This document shows positions 35,661-45,100 of a stretch of 64,000 nt of DNA, piece after piece. The stretch spans positions 25,304 to 89,303 of the forward strand of contig CAIULN010000020.1 in the NCBI GenBank assembly GCA_903900025.1, read 5' to 3'. The DNA comes from an uncultured Methanomicrobiales archaeon (GTDB lineage Archaea > Halobacteriota > Methanomicrobia > Methanomicrobiales > Methanospirillaceae). The translations under genes and the position numbers were made by a program. Under the pieces are notes generated by a model that did no database searches, was not told where the DNA came from, and was given only the letters and a program-made list of their open reading frames with translations. Each line of letters starts with the position of its first letter. Position 1 is the first letter of the stretch.

Positions 35661-36684
35661 GGGGGTTGTCGCGCCAGTCCGTGACACGGGGGCACGTGTA
35701 CTTGCACCGGGGCTGGTTTATATTGATGATGCAGTACATTGCGGTGATGAGGTATTCATCCTTTCAAAAGACGGAACGTGTGTCGGTGCCCGGAGATCCC
35801 GAGTCGATGCGGTAACTGCACGCACCATGAAACGCGGTGGTATCATCAGGACGCGCAGGAATGTGCCCTCATCTACAATCCCGGGGCGCGCAACATGGGG
35901 AGATGCTGTCAGGGCAAACGAGGATGTACTGAACCGGGCAGAATCTGCTGCAGTCAAATTCGTACAGGAAGTTGCAGGACCCACAACCCTGCCAAAGAAT
36001 GTCTCGTACTCAGATGGCAAAGACAGTCTTGCCACGCTCCTTGTGGTTTTCAAGGCAGTCGGCACAACCCCCCTGCTCTTTGCAGATACCGGAATGGAAT
36101 TTCCTGAAACCTGTGCCAATGTCGACGCGGTTTCCCAGCACTATAATGCGGAAGTGGTGAGAACCTCCACTCAGAACCAGTTCTGGGAAATGGTTGAACA
36201 CGACGGTCCTCCTGCGGTTAATGCCCGCTGGTGTTGTAAAACCGGCAAACTCGATCCGGACCAGCACCTGATCCTTTCGCGCCGGGGGGAATGCCTTTCG
36301 TTTATCGGTCAGCGCAGGTATGAGTCCATAAGCCGGGCAAAGCGCAAACGAATCTGGAAAAATCCCAATGTCCGGGCGCAGCTCTGTGCTGCACCGATTC
36401 ACAACTGGACGGCGTTGCATGTGTGGCTGTACCTGATGAGGAAACTGGCCCCCAACAACACTTTGTATGAACACCGGCTTGACAGGATCGGTTGTTTCAT
36501 GTGCCCTTCCAGCGATATGGCATTGATCCGGATGATTGAGAAAGACTACCCGTCTCTCTGGAGAGGGTGGTGCCAGCACCCGGAAGTGTGGCAGGAATCC
36601 CATGGCCTCCAAAAGGAGTGGGTATGGGAGGGGCACTGGAGACACTTGGAAGTTCGAAAAAATGAAGAAAATCAAAATTGTTGA
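35650..36684 (+). CDS. PAPS-reductase-family protein, PUA and catalytic part (frameshifted)
   Basis: The second frame carries a PUA-like domain (MVDKGVVAPVRDTGARVLAPG to about residue 65), then the nucleotide-binding adenylyl/PAPS-reductase domain with VSYSDGKDSLATLLV, a P-loop of the SxGKDS type, and LLFADTGMEFPET. Cysteine pairs WCCKTGK and RIGCFMCPSSD follow, suggesting a metal centre. Members in methanogens are thought to act in sulfur transfer rather than sulfate assimilation. The ATG at 35650 is internal to the gene; the natural start is probably in the upstream frame. The 3' end overlaps hisH by 23 bases. Confidence 0.8.
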   Translation: MVDKGVVAPVRDTGARVLAPGLVYIDDAVHCGDEVFILSKDGTCVGARRSRVDAVTARTMKRGGIIRTRRNVPSSTIPGRATWGDAVRANEDVLNRAESAAVKFVQEVAGPTTLPKNVSYSDGKDSLATLLVVFKAVGTTPLLFADTGMEFPETCANVDAVSQHYNAEVVRTSTQNQFWEMVEHDGPPAVNARWCCKTGKLDPDQHLILSRRGECLSFIGQRRYESISRAKRKRIWKNPNVRAQLCAAPIHNWTALHVWLYLMRKLAPNNTLYEHRLDRIGCFMCPSSDMALIRMIEKDYPSLWRGWCQHPEVWQESHGLQKEWVWEGHWRHLEVRKNEENQNC

Positions 36685-37267
36685 CTACGGCCTTGGTAAC
36701 CTCCGCAGTGTCATCAGGGGATTGGAGAACGCAGGTGCGACGGCGGTTATCACCGCAGATGCCGATGAGGTTGCCTCTGCAGAAGCGATTGTGCTGCCCG
36801 GGGTCGGAGCTTTTCATGAAGGGATGGATCAGCTGGGACCGTTAAAAACAACGGTTGTGAATGCAGCAAAGGGAATTCCGTTGCTGGGGATCTGCCTTGG
36901 AATGCAGATGCTCATGGACCTGAGCGAGGAGCATGGTATGCACCAAGGGCTCGGTTTAATCCCGGGTCATGTCAAAAAATTTCCATCGGTTTCTGGCATG
37001 AAAGTGCCCCATATGGGCTGGAATTCCATCTGTCTTGAGAGCCCTGACCACCCTCTCTTTGAGGGTTTTGCTATGGAAGAATACGTATATTTCGTGCACT
37101 CGTATTATGCTGATACCACGTCTGACTATACTCTCACATCCACATCGTACAGCTGCCCATTTGCCTCCACGGTCTGGAACAATAATGCGTACGGGGTTCA
37201 GTTCCATCCAGAAAAAAGCGGTGCGGTGGGTCTGAGACTGCTGAAAAATTTTATTGATATGATTTAG
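36662..37267 (+). CDS. hisH: Imidazole glycerol phosphate synthase glutaminase subunit HisH
   Basis: The 201-residue class I glutamine amidotransferase has the nucleophile Cys78 in LLGICLGMQML, the oxyanion-strand segment IVLPGVGAFHEGMD, and His/Glu of the triad in VQFHPEKSG. It supplies ammonia to HisF in histidine biosynthesis. No hisF or other his genes are in the window. ATG 36662 gives MKKIKIVDYGLGNL, the usual start; the gene overlaps the reductase gene. Confidence 0.95.
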   Translation: MKKIKIVDYGLGNLRSVIRGLENAGATAVITADADEVASAEAIVLPGVGAFHEGMDQLGPLKTTVVNAAKGIPLLGICLGMQMLMDLSEEHGMHQGLGLIPGHVKKFPSVSGMKVPHMGWNSICLESPDHPLFEGFAMEEYVYFVHSYYADTTSDYTLTSTSYSCPFASTVWNNNAYGVQFHPEKSGAVGLRLLKNFIDMI

Positions 37268-37474
37268 TGTTTTTTCACGAATCAGAACGATTGCATAAAT
37301 TTCCATGGTTTTTCCCGATTCAATCGTCGGTTTGGGATCCATAACAATTGATCATATTTAAATCAACGATTAGGGGCAGAAGCAACCTGATGGTTCTCTC
37401 AATAACTCATGGGATCTGGCCCCCGTTTTCACCCACTAACATTTTTTACTTACATGTCGCTTATTATTATTACT

Positions 37475-38314
37475 ATGAAATCATCCGTCTGGCTGGTTAT
37501 ATTCTGCCTTTTATTGATTGCGCCGGTTTCGGCCTACCAACTATTAATGGAGACTCCTGCTGAGATCAATGTAGGGCAGACACTCAAAGTAATCGGAAAC
37601 AGCACTCTTCCGGCTGGTACCAGTTTTGACCTTGTAATGTACTATGCCCAGTATACCGCAACCGAGATTGAACGAAGAACAGTCACACTCCAGGATTATA
37701 ATAACAAGACATTTTTAATACCCTTCTCAACCCGCGGTCTGAAAAGCGGTTTGTACCGAATTGAGGTGCAATCCGATTCCAGGATCGAGGAACGACTGAG
37801 TTCTGACTCGGTCATCCAGAAACTGGTCAAGGTAGTGGACCGTTCCGGTGAAATTACCATCACCTCGGCCATGACTCAGGATATCAAAGGTGCCCTGATG
37901 ATCGAAGGCTCGATAGCAAAATTGGGCAATGATGGTGTCAAACTTGAGGTCAGGGGACCTGAAGGGCCAGTCTTTGGACCGACATGGATTGAGACAAAAA
38001 AGGAGATGAAACAGGGTGCAGGGGAATATACAAAAACGATCAATGTGAACGTGCCGGGTGATTATGATGTTCATTTCACCGATGCAAAAGGATATATTGG
38101 CGTTGTGACATTCCATGTTACTGCCCCGACCCCAAATCCTACTCCTGCACAGACACCCCCCCCGACTCAGATCACAACGCGGGTTCCAACAACATCTGTT
38201 CCCACACCAACCCCTACCCCGACAAAATCGCCACTCTCTCCGGCACACCTCCTGCTCTCACTCTCCATTATCGGGGGGGTCATAATCCTGTCAAAGAAAA
38301 AGAAAAAGGATTAA
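37475..38314 (+). CDS. Secreted cell-surface protein with Thr/Pro stalk and C-terminal anchor
   Basis: The 279-residue protein has an N-terminal signal peptide (MKSSVWLVIFCLLLIAPVSA), about 200 residues of beta-rich extracellular sequence (INVGQTLKVIGNSTLPAGTS, GLYRIEVQSDS), a Pro/Thr-rich stalk near 230-258 (TPNPTPAQTPPPTQ), a hydrophobic helix and a KKKKKD tail. This is the layout of anchored surface proteins of Methanomicrobiales. ATG 37475 is preferred because the signal peptide begins there; ATG 37454 is also possible. No binding partner can be inferred. Confidence 0.75.
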   Translation: MKSSVWLVIFCLLLIAPVSAYQLLMETPAEINVGQTLKVIGNSTLPAGTSFDLVMYYAQYTATEIERRTVTLQDYNNKTFLIPFSTRGLKSGLYRIEVQSDSRIEERLSSDSVIQKLVKVVDRSGEITITSAMTQDIKGALMIEGSIAKLGNDGVKLEVRGPEGPVFGPTWIETKKEMKQGAGEYTKTINVNVPGDYDVHFTDAKGYIGVVTFHVTAPTPNPTPAQTPPPTQITTRVPTTSVPTPTPTPTKSPLSPAHLLLSLSIIGGVIILSKKKKKD

Positions 38315-38346
38315 TCCCACTTTTCTTCCATTAAAATAATATTTCA

Positions 38347-38943
38347 TTATAGTTTTTTCCAGAGATACACTTCATAGCAGACCAGGCACAGGATGACCAG
38401 TGCACCTCCAAAAAAGAATGCAACGGCCGGGTCGAGCACATGGGAAGGGGGGGATGTCATCAGATCTGATGCCACTTTTGCATAGGCAATTCCGGCTTCC
38501 TGGGATGGCGTACGCAGTGCGGCATTTAACCCTTCCGCAAGACCACCCGAGATTCCGATGAACGGTGAAAGAATGGCAAGCACCAGTGTAACAAACGCCA
38601 CAATGCCAAAGAGAGACGTGTATTTTAAGAGCATCGTACGGATATTCGACTGCCTCGGTGCGACAATGAGGAGCTGGTTGGTCAGGGAATAGACCTTCAC
38701 CTCCCTCCCTTTGACACTGTATTTTGTGGCGGAAACATTAATGAGTCCTGCATCGAGCAGGTTGTCGATATGGTATTTTGCAGTGTTCATTGGTAGGGAG
38801 AGGTGTTCGGAGATCTCAGTCGACGTTTTCTGCCCCTCTCCTATGAAACGCAGGATATCACAGGCAGTCCGGCTTGCCATCGCCTTTGCGATTTTCTGTG
38901 CCTTTTCCCCGCCCGGCTCCAGAACTATGACCTGTTCAGCCAT
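38347..38943 (-). CDS. Membrane-anchored ArsR-like winged-helix regulator
   Basis: The 198-residue protein has an N-terminal ArsR-type winged helix (ASRTACDILRFIGEG, TSTEISEHLSLPMNTAKYHI, LLDAGLINV, SVKGREVKVYSLT) followed by two membrane helices (about 115-132 and 172-192). A DNA-binding head on a membrane anchor is common in methanogens; the signal it senses is unknown. The gene starts 8 bases inside the end of alaS and is in the same direction, so the two are cotranscribed, perhaps only for convenience. Confidence 0.8.
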   Translation of the reverse strand: MAEQVIVLEPGGEKAQKIAKAMASRTACDILRFIGEGQKTSTEISEHLSLPMNTAKYHIDNLLDAGLINVSATKYSVKGREVKVYSLTNQLLIVAPRQSNIRTMLLKYTSLFGIVAFVTLVLAILSPFIGISGGLAEGLNAALRTPSQEAGIAYAKVASDLMTSPPSHVLDPAVAFFFGGALVILCLVCYEVYLWKKL

Positions 38944-41677
38944 GAAGTGCCGCTATGATCCGTTCGCGCCCGACTTTTAAAGCAAGGTCGAGTTGTGCGA
39001 TATTCGACCCGCCACCCTGCGCAAGTGAAGGTTTTCCCCCGCCTTTTCCACCAAGAAGTTCGCATACCTGCCCGATAATTTCTCCCGCATTCACGCGGGG
39101 GTCGCCCGAGCCCAGAACAACCCGCGCGCTGTCACCGCCTCCGGCCAGCAGGGCAACACCTCCCTTTGCCGATATGGCACCAGCGAGCGCGGCGAGTTCA
39201 CGTGAAGGCAAGTCCAGACGTTTGACCATGACAGAGACACCCCCGATAGATTCGGCAACCATGCTCTGCATCTCAAGCTCCACAATCTTCTGGCTCAAAC
39301 GTTCGATATCCTTCTTCTGGTCTTTCCACTCGGAAAAAAACCGCGTGACCGTTGCTGGGAGGTTCTCCTGCTGGACAGAGAGCACGTCGGATGACGCCCT
39401 GACAATCTCATCAAGATGCTGCATGTAGTAGAGTGCCGCAATGCCTGCAGTAAATTCGATCCGCTCGATTCCATCCTGAATATGCTCGACGCGGATGATC
39501 TTGATGACCCCGACCTCACCGGTGTTCCGGCAGTGGGTTCCGGCACAGGCCTCAATATCACCCGCGACTTTCACCACACGGATCTCCCGGCCGGGTGGCA
39601 CACCACCCTGATAGAGGATAAAACCATACTTCTGCTCCGCACGGGTCCGATCCTCAATGGCAATGTCGACCGGCTGGCTGGCCATGATCATCCTGTTCGC
39701 CGCGATCTCAATGCGCCTGAGCTCATCAGGAGTAATGTGCTTGAAGTGACGGACGTCGAGCCTCGAACTCTCATGCCCCTTCTGTGCACCTGCCTGATGG
39801 ATATGGGCGCCAAGCACTTCCTTTGCCGCATGGAGCAGGATGTGCGTCGCGGTGTGGTGACGCATCAGCGACCAGCGCCTTTCCTCATCCACCATTCCCT
39901 TGACCCGGTCACCACGTTTCAGGATCCCGCCGCTGATGTGGTGAAGCACGACCTCGCCGATCTTCACAACACCATCAACCCGTACCATGCTATCAGCGGA
40001 TACGAGTGTTCCGGTGTCTGAAGGCTGCCCACCTCCCTCCGGGAAGAAGAGTGTCTGGTCCATGACTGAATGCCCATCAAAGAAATCAATAACAACCGCT
40101 TCAAACTCGAAATCCGCGGGTTGTTCGTAATAGAGTTTTTTTGTTGGCGGGAGCCCCTGAACCCGTTCCAGGTATTTGGCAAAGACATCTCCTGAACCTT
40201 CCGTTCTGGATTCGGAATGCATATCGGCAATCTGTGAGTAGAAATTATCCGGCAGATCGACAACAGCACCCTCCTTTGTCGCGATATCCCTGATCATTTC
40301 AGGAGGAATGCCATGGGAGTCATACATGGTGATGATCTCACTCGTCGGGACACGCTGGCTCTTTGCCTTATATGACTTGGCAATCTTCTCGACGATCCGT
40401 GTGCCGCGTTCGAGCGTTGAACCATATTTTTCAACTTCGCGGTCGACGATCTCGCGGACAACCATGGTATCCTGTTCAAAGGATTTTACACCGACAATAA
40501 CCATCTGCTGTTCGATCAGGTCGGCGAGAGGATCGTTGATCTTCAGCTCATTCATCATCCGCAGTGTCCGACGGAGGACAAGTCGTGCAAGGTAACCCTC
40601 GCGCACATTAGAGGGGACAATACAGTCGCCCAGCATGTATGCAAGGCAGCGTGCGTGATCGACGATAGCATACACCTTTTCTATCGGTGTGATCATCCGG
40701 TCGAGTTTATCAATCGGTACGTCGATTGCAGTCGCCACCTTTTTTCTCAGCTGATAGAGATTGGAACCGGAGATGTCCATAAGCCCTGCGAATTTCGCGT
40801 TCAGCGCAAGAATCTTTGTGAACTCCTTGTTTTCCAGCATATGGGAAAGGCCGGCAGAACTCATTACGCGACTGACCATCTCGGGAAAGACAGCATCGTA
40901 TATCGTTGGTGAACCCTTCGACGCCCAGACAAACCTTTCGAGCCCGTATCCGGTATCGACGATGCGCGTCTTCATGGGATAATAGGTCTGCCCGTTCAGA
41001 TCGATGCCGGGCTGGCCGGTCTTCTGTTTGCCGAGGCTCATAAAGACGAGTGTGGCAACTTCCAGACCCCCAATAAGGACTTCAAGACTCGGACCTGCAT
41101 TACCTCCGCCAATCCACGGGTGTTCCTTGTAGGTGACCCGGTTGAGGTCGGCACCGATAGACTGCAGGAACTGGTCGCAGAGCTCGACGGTCCGGTCCTT
41201 CCAGTAGATCTCCTCCGTCGGGGAATTGAAGGCGTGGTGTGCCATCATCTCAAACATGGTAAGGTGCCGTCCTGATCTCCCGACAGAATCGAGGTCGTTT
41301 AAGCGGATGCAGGGTTGGGAGATTGTCAGCGGGTTTGCTGGCGGGGGGACAACTCCGGCGGTGACGAATGGCTGAAAATCAGCAATCGATGCAATGGTCA
41401 GATAGATGTCATCACGCCACCGAGCAACTACCGGATACCGCCCGATGCGGGTGTGCCCATTCCTCTCAAAAAATGACAGGTACGCTTCACGCATCCCGTC
41501 AAGGGTATTGCATTTAAAAACAGGGTTCCCGATAAAATTATAGGGTTCACAGGGTGCATCACCACAGATCTCGCGGCCAGGGTCCCGTGTCCAGAATGCA
41601 GAACCACAACTTTTGCACACGTTCCGTGCCAATCCCTGTGTTTTAAAATAATCGAGCTGATATTCGCCTTCAAGCAT
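38936..41677 (-). CDS. alaS: Alanyl-tRNA synthetase, archaeal type
   Basis: The 913-residue protein has the archaeal N-terminal zinc-ribbon (CKSCGSAFWT with REICGDAPC), the class II aminoacylation core (FFERNGHTRIGRYPVVARW), the editing domain with RHHTATHILLHAAKEVLG and ACAGTHCRNTGEVG, and the C-Ala domain ending GGGKPSLAQGGG. It charges tRNA-Ala and clears mischarged Ser and Gly. It is the first gene of a two-gene transcript. Confidence 0.97.
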   Translation of the reverse strand: MLEGEYQLDYFKTQGLARNVCKSCGSAFWTRDPGREICGDAPCEPYNFIGNPVFKCNTLDGMREAYLSFFERNGHTRIGRYPVVARWRDDIYLTIASIADFQPFVTAGVVPPPANPLTISQPCIRLNDLDSVGRSGRHLTMFEMMAHHAFNSPTEEIYWKDRTVELCDQFLQSIGADLNRVTYKEHPWIGGGNAGPSLEVLIGGLEVATLVFMSLGKQKTGQPGIDLNGQTYYPMKTRIVDTGYGLERFVWASKGSPTIYDAVFPEMVSRVMSSAGLSHMLENKEFTKILALNAKFAGLMDISGSNLYQLRKKVATAIDVPIDKLDRMITPIEKVYAIVDHARCLAYMLGDCIVPSNVREGYLARLVLRRTLRMMNELKINDPLADLIEQQMVIVGVKSFEQDTMVVREIVDREVEKYGSTLERGTRIVEKIAKSYKAKSQRVPTSEIITMYDSHGIPPEMIRDIATKEGAVVDLPDNFYSQIADMHSESRTEGSGDVFAKYLERVQGLPPTKKLYYEQPADFEFEAVVIDFFDGHSVMDQTLFFPEGGGQPSDTGTLVSADSMVRVDGVVKIGEVVLHHISGGILKRGDRVKGMVDEERRWSLMRHHTATHILLHAAKEVLGAHIHQAGAQKGHESSRLDVRHFKHITPDELRRIEIAANRMIMASQPVDIAIEDRTRAEQKYGFILYQGGVPPGREIRVVKVAGDIEACAGTHCRNTGEVGVIKIIRVEHIQDGIERIEFTAGIAALYYMQHLDEIVRASSDVLSVQQENLPATVTRFFSEWKDQKKDIERLSQKIVELEMQSMVAESIGGVSVMVKRLDLPSRELAALAGAISAKGGVALLAGGGDSARVVLGSGDPRVNAGEIIGQVCELLGGKGGGKPSLAQGGGSNIAQLDLALKVGRERIIAALHG

Positions 41678-42081
41678 GAAAAACCACGTGCTGTTTCAAT
41701 AATTGATTTCAGAGAGTAATTATTGTATTGTTTTTAAAAATATCAATTGTGTTGGCATAGAAAAATGGGGGGGTGGGAAAATTGGTTGTGATATTCCAAT
41801 GCAAAGAAAGGGCGGATTATCATGAATACAGGAAAAATTATTAAAAAATTTTGGAATATTTCGAACGATTCGGAAGGGGTATGCCCCGCACACGTGTGAC
41901 AGACATGAATATAGTGCATCAGGATATCTCTGATATGGGATAAAGGAGCACGAAAAGACTTTCTAGGGGAAAATCTTAGACGGCAGTGCCTGTCCTCTCC
42001 CGCAATATTTCCAACACGGTGATAGAGATCCGTTATCCGAATTCCGGATTCAATTTTCCCTCACCAACAAACAATGAGCAT
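41678..42081. other. Intergenic region upstream of alaS
   Basis: About 400 bases. The part nearest alaS (41690-41760) is very A/T-rich, with TTTTTAAAAAC read leftwards about 60 bases before the alaS start, a possible box A. 41760-42080 holds only short frames (up to 25 codons) without ribosome sites. No RNA gene was recognised. Confidence 0.45.
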
Positions 42082-42399
42082 CTAGGGTTTCCATCGATCC
42101 TGGTACCATGTGTCGACGTTCTCAAAAGAACCCATAGCATGAGCAAGCCGTACTGCAAGCAGGTGCCAGCACTCCCTCCCCCGGAAAAGAAAATCACCGC
42201 ACGTACAGAAATCCTCATCAATAATATATTCTGATGTCGCACCCGCAACCACAAAAAAATCAAGATATTTTTTCACACGCTTCTCATCGATAGCGGCGAG
42301 TGCTTTTATCCCCCGTTGGCCAAATATTTTCCGGATTTCCTCACGGATTGCAGGATCGAGCTCTTTTTTTTTTGAGATGAGATCAAAAATGTCATTCAT
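42082..42399 (-). CDS. SWIM zinc-finger protein
   Basis: The 105-residue protein ends in a SWIM-type motif, FCTCGDFLFRGRECWHLLAV (C-x-C ... C-x-H). The N-terminus is helical and charged. SWIM domains bind DNA or protein partners; the function here is unknown. The start overlaps the end of the upstream Nif3-like gene by 4 bases, so the pair is translationally coupled, implying linked roles. Confidence 0.75.
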   Translation of the reverse strand: MNDIFDLISKKKELDPAIREEIRKIFGQRGIKALAAIDEKRVKKYLDFFVVAGATSEYIIDEDFCTCGDFLFRGRECWHLLAVRLAHAMGSFENVDTWYQDRWKP

Positions 42400-43106
42400 G
42401 GGAGCTGCCTGGTAAGCAGGGGGTCATCGATATATTCCCAGCCCATACGGGCAGCGAGTTCCCGCATTGCAGGCGCTTCTAGCGCGTAATGGGTTGCCTC
42501 GATACAGGCAAGCGGCGCTGCCCTCGCAACTGCGTGTTTCATTTCGGCGGAGAGGAAAGCATCGGCACCACGATCCGCTGCTTCCTGCAGGAGGACAAGT
42601 TCAAACCCGCTGCCCGCAACGACGGCAAGTATGTTTACCTTATTATCAATCTCCCCCCAGACCCGGACACCACCCCCAAGGCGCCGGGAGATATCAGAAA
42701 GTGAGATACTGCACCTTCCGATCCTCCCCAGAGACAGACTAGAGACATTGGTAAGGGAGAGAAGGCGTGCAAGCGCATCATTGACACCATTGTCCGCGCG
42801 ATCGAAGTTGGTATGCATGACGTAGAGATTCATTTCCTCTGCAAGAATCGCACGTATAATTCCTGCGGTGCGTCCCGTGAGCTGGGTGACCGGGGTCCAA
42901 AGCGGTGTGTGGTGTACCACAAGCATATCTGCAGAAACCATGGAGGCCTTTGCGATTACCGCGGGGGTGGAATCCAGGGCACAGCAGACCTTGTTAATTT
43001 CAGGCTTCCCTTCCACAATAAGTCCGATCCTTTCCTGGTCGAAATCATCAGCAAGCTGGGGTGGGGCGAGCCGCTCCATCTCTTCAATAAATGCACCAAT
43101 GTGCAT
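42396..43106 (-). CDS. Nif3-like dinuclear metal-binding protein
   Basis: The 236-residue protein shows Nif3/DUF34 blocks: PPQLADDFDQERIGLIVEG, VCCALDSTPAVIAKA, DMLVVHHTPLWTP (two metal His), VMHTNFDRADNGVNDALA and the C-terminal ADAFLSAEMKHAVARAA. The Nif3 family has a conserved dinuclear site; GTP cyclohydrolase activity was claimed for some members but the role is not settled. I chose ATG 43106 as the conserved start; 43121 is also possible. Divergent from the homocysteine gene. Confidence 0.85.
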   Translation of the reverse strand: MHIGAFIEEMERLAPPQLADDFDQERIGLIVEGKPEINKVCCALDSTPAVIAKASMVSADMLVVHHTPLWTPVTQLTGRTAGIIRAILAEEMNLYVMHTNFDRADNGVNDALARLLSLTNVSSLSLGRIGRCSISLSDISRRLGGGVRVWGEIDNKVNILAVVAGSGFELVLLQEAADRGADAFLSAEMKHAVARAAPLACIEATHYALEAPAMRELAARMGWEYIDDPLLTRQLP

Positions 43107-43208
43107 AAAGAGATATGGCAACGCCCGATTTATGACTGTGCCTGTTGGATAATATTACTATTAGTAATAAAGAATAGTATAAATATTCATGAAACGATAT
43201 TTCAGGGC

Positions 43209-44717
43209 ATGCGCAAGTCTATCGATCAGATCAACCAACGGATTCGCGACGGCAATGCTCATGTTGTTACGGCAGAACAGATGCCCGGTATTGTTGCGGA
43301 ACTCGGTGAGGAGGGCGCACTGAAGGAAGTCGATGTGGTCACGACCGGCACGTTTGGCGCGATGTGTTCATCTGGAGCTTTCTTAAATTTCGGTCACGCC
43401 GAACCCCCCATCCGCATGGAGCGGATCTGGTTGAATGACGTAGAGGCCTACGGAGGACTTGCAGCGGTTGATGCATATATCGGTGCTACCCAGCAATCGA
43501 CCACGCGAGAGGAACAGTACGGTGGTGCCCATGTGATCGAGGACCTGGTCTCAGGTAAAGCGGTGGAATTGAGAGCGATATCCCGCGGTACAGACTGCTA
43601 CCCGAGGCGCACAATCACCACCGAACTTTTACTGGAGAACCTTAACCAGGCAACCATGTGCAACCCCAGAAATGCATATCAGCGGTATAATGCAGCGGTC
43701 AATACAACAGACCGGACCCTCCATACCTACATGGGCACCCTCCTCCCCAGCTGCGGCAATATCACGTATTCCGGTGCGGGTCTCCTCAACCCGGTAACAA
43801 ACGATCCGAAGCTCCGGTTCATTGGCAGCGGCGTGCCAATCTTCCTGTGCGGTTCACAGGGCATGGTTATCGGGGAAGGGACCCAGCACTCTCCGGCGGG
43901 GGGATTCGGGACGCTGATGGTGACCGGAGACTTAAAACAGATGTCACAGGACTTCTTACGGGCAGCGACCATGACAGGATATGGCGTCACGCTTTACGTG
44001 GGATTAGGGGTGCCGTTGCCGGTGATCGATACTGAAGTAGTGCGCGCAACCGCGGTGAGGGATGAAGATATAACGGTTGACCTGATCGATTACGGTGTCC
44101 CGAGCAGGAACCGTCCCGCATTAAAAAAAGTCACATATGCCGAATTGCGCAGCGGCGTCGTCAATCTGAATGGTGATGAGGTGAGAACCTCCTCACTCTC
44201 CAGTTTCCGCCGGGCACGACTGGTGGCAGAGACCCTTAAGAACTGGATCGAGAGGGGTAGTATGGAACTCTGCATTCCAACACGGCCAATCGATCCAAAA
44301 AAACAGGTGCGTCCGATGCACGAGACGGTCAAAGGACCGCGGGTGCTGGACATCATGGACCGCAATGTTGTGAGCATCGGGGAGAACGAGGAGATAAAGA
44401 CCGCTGCGCAGAAACTGCTTAAAGGTGAGACCAATCACCTCCCGGTTATCAACACCAAAGGCAGACTGGTTGGCATTGTCACAACGTTTGATATTTCCAA
44501 AGCGGTGGCAAATCCGCAAAAAGCAAGTCTTGTGCGCGATATCATGAAAAAGAAGGTGGTTACAACAACATCCGATGAAGCGGTGGATATCGCGGTGCGC
44601 AAATTGGAGCAGTACAACATCAGCGCGCTGCCGGTGGTGGATGCACAGAACCATGTGGTTGCGATGCTCACGGCAATGGATCTTGGCAAGCTCTTCGGCG
44701 GGAGGTGGCTCAAATGA
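43209..44717 (+). CDS. L-aspartate semialdehyde sulfurtransferase (DUF39-CBS), homocysteine synthesis
   Basis: The 502-residue protein has a DUF39/COG1900 domain (1-370) and a pair of CBS domains (about 375-500). The two cysteines expected in the active site appear at Cys53 (FGAMCSSGAF) and Cys130 (GTDCYPRRT), matching Cys54 and Cys131 as I recall them from the Methanosarcina acetivorans protein. The family uses sulfur on a persulfide to turn aspartate semialdehyde into homocysteine. I start at ATG 43209 (MRKSIDQINQ); the frame stays open upstream to 42813, but that part overlaps the Nif3-like gene. The NIL-ferredoxin gene overlaps by 4 bases, as in other methanogens. Confidence 0.9.
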   Translation: MRKSIDQINQRIRDGNAHVVTAEQMPGIVAELGEEGALKEVDVVTTGTFGAMCSSGAFLNFGHAEPPIRMERIWLNDVEAYGGLAAVDAYIGATQQSTTREEQYGGAHVIEDLVSGKAVELRAISRGTDCYPRRTITTELLLENLNQATMCNPRNAYQRYNAAVNTTDRTLHTYMGTLLPSCGNITYSGAGLLNPVTNDPKLRFIGSGVPIFLCGSQGMVIGEGTQHSPAGGFGTLMVTGDLKQMSQDFLRAATMTGYGVTLYVGLGVPLPVIDTEVVRATAVRDEDITVDLIDYGVPSRNRPALKKVTYAELRSGVVNLNGDEVRTSSLSSFRRARLVAETLKNWIERGSMELCIPTRPIDPKKQVRPMHETVKGPRVLDIMDRNVVSIGENEEIKTAAQKLLKGETNHLPVINTKGRLVGIVTTFDISKAVANPQKASLVRDIMKKKVVTTTSDEAVDIAVRKLEQYNISALPVVDAQNHVVAMLTAMDLGKLFGGRWLK

Positions 44718-45100
44718 AACTGCTGGTGAACTTTTCACGGGGTAAAGGAAGGAAGCCCATCATCGCCCAGGTTGTGCGCGATACCGGTGTCCTCATCAAC
44801 GTCGAACGTGCCGTGATCGACTCTTCCGAAGGGGAGGCACTTATCGATGTCCCCGATGATGCATGCCGGCTGGTCCGCGACAGGATGGCCGACCTCGGTG
44901 CAACCGTCAGGATCCTTGAGCATGGCGTTTCCTTGGACGAGAGCGAGTGCGTGGACTGCGGCGCCTGTATCAGCATCTGCCCCCGCGAGGTTTTCTCGTT
45001 CGATACTGACTTCAGGCTGCATGTTGTGGAGGAGCGCTGTATCCTGTGCGGCAAGTGCATGGAGGCATGCCCGCACCATGCCCTCACCCTTCCGGTATGA
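44714..45100 (+). CDS. NIL domain/2[4Fe-4S] ferredoxin, partner of homocysteine synthase
   Basis: The 128-residue protein has a NIL domain (1-75; MKLLVNFSRGKGRKPIIAQV) and two [4Fe-4S] motifs (CVDCGACISICP and CILCGKCMEACP). This NIL-ferredoxin is the known genetic partner of the DUF39-CBS sulfurtransferase and supplies electrons for the reductive step that makes homocysteine. Its ATG lies in the ATGA overlap with the upstream gene, and the UPF0280 start overlaps its stop. Confidence 0.92.
   Translation: MKLLVNFSRGKGRKPIIAQVVRDTGVLINVERAVIDSSEGEALIDVPDDACRLVRDRMADLGATVRILEHGVSLDESECVDCGACISICPREVFSFDTDFRLHVVEERCILCGKCMEACPHHALTLPV

Noticed and set aside
36956..37342. 128-residue - strand frame opposite hisH.
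   Set aside because: Almost wholly inside the clear hisH gene on the other strand; no similarity to any protein.
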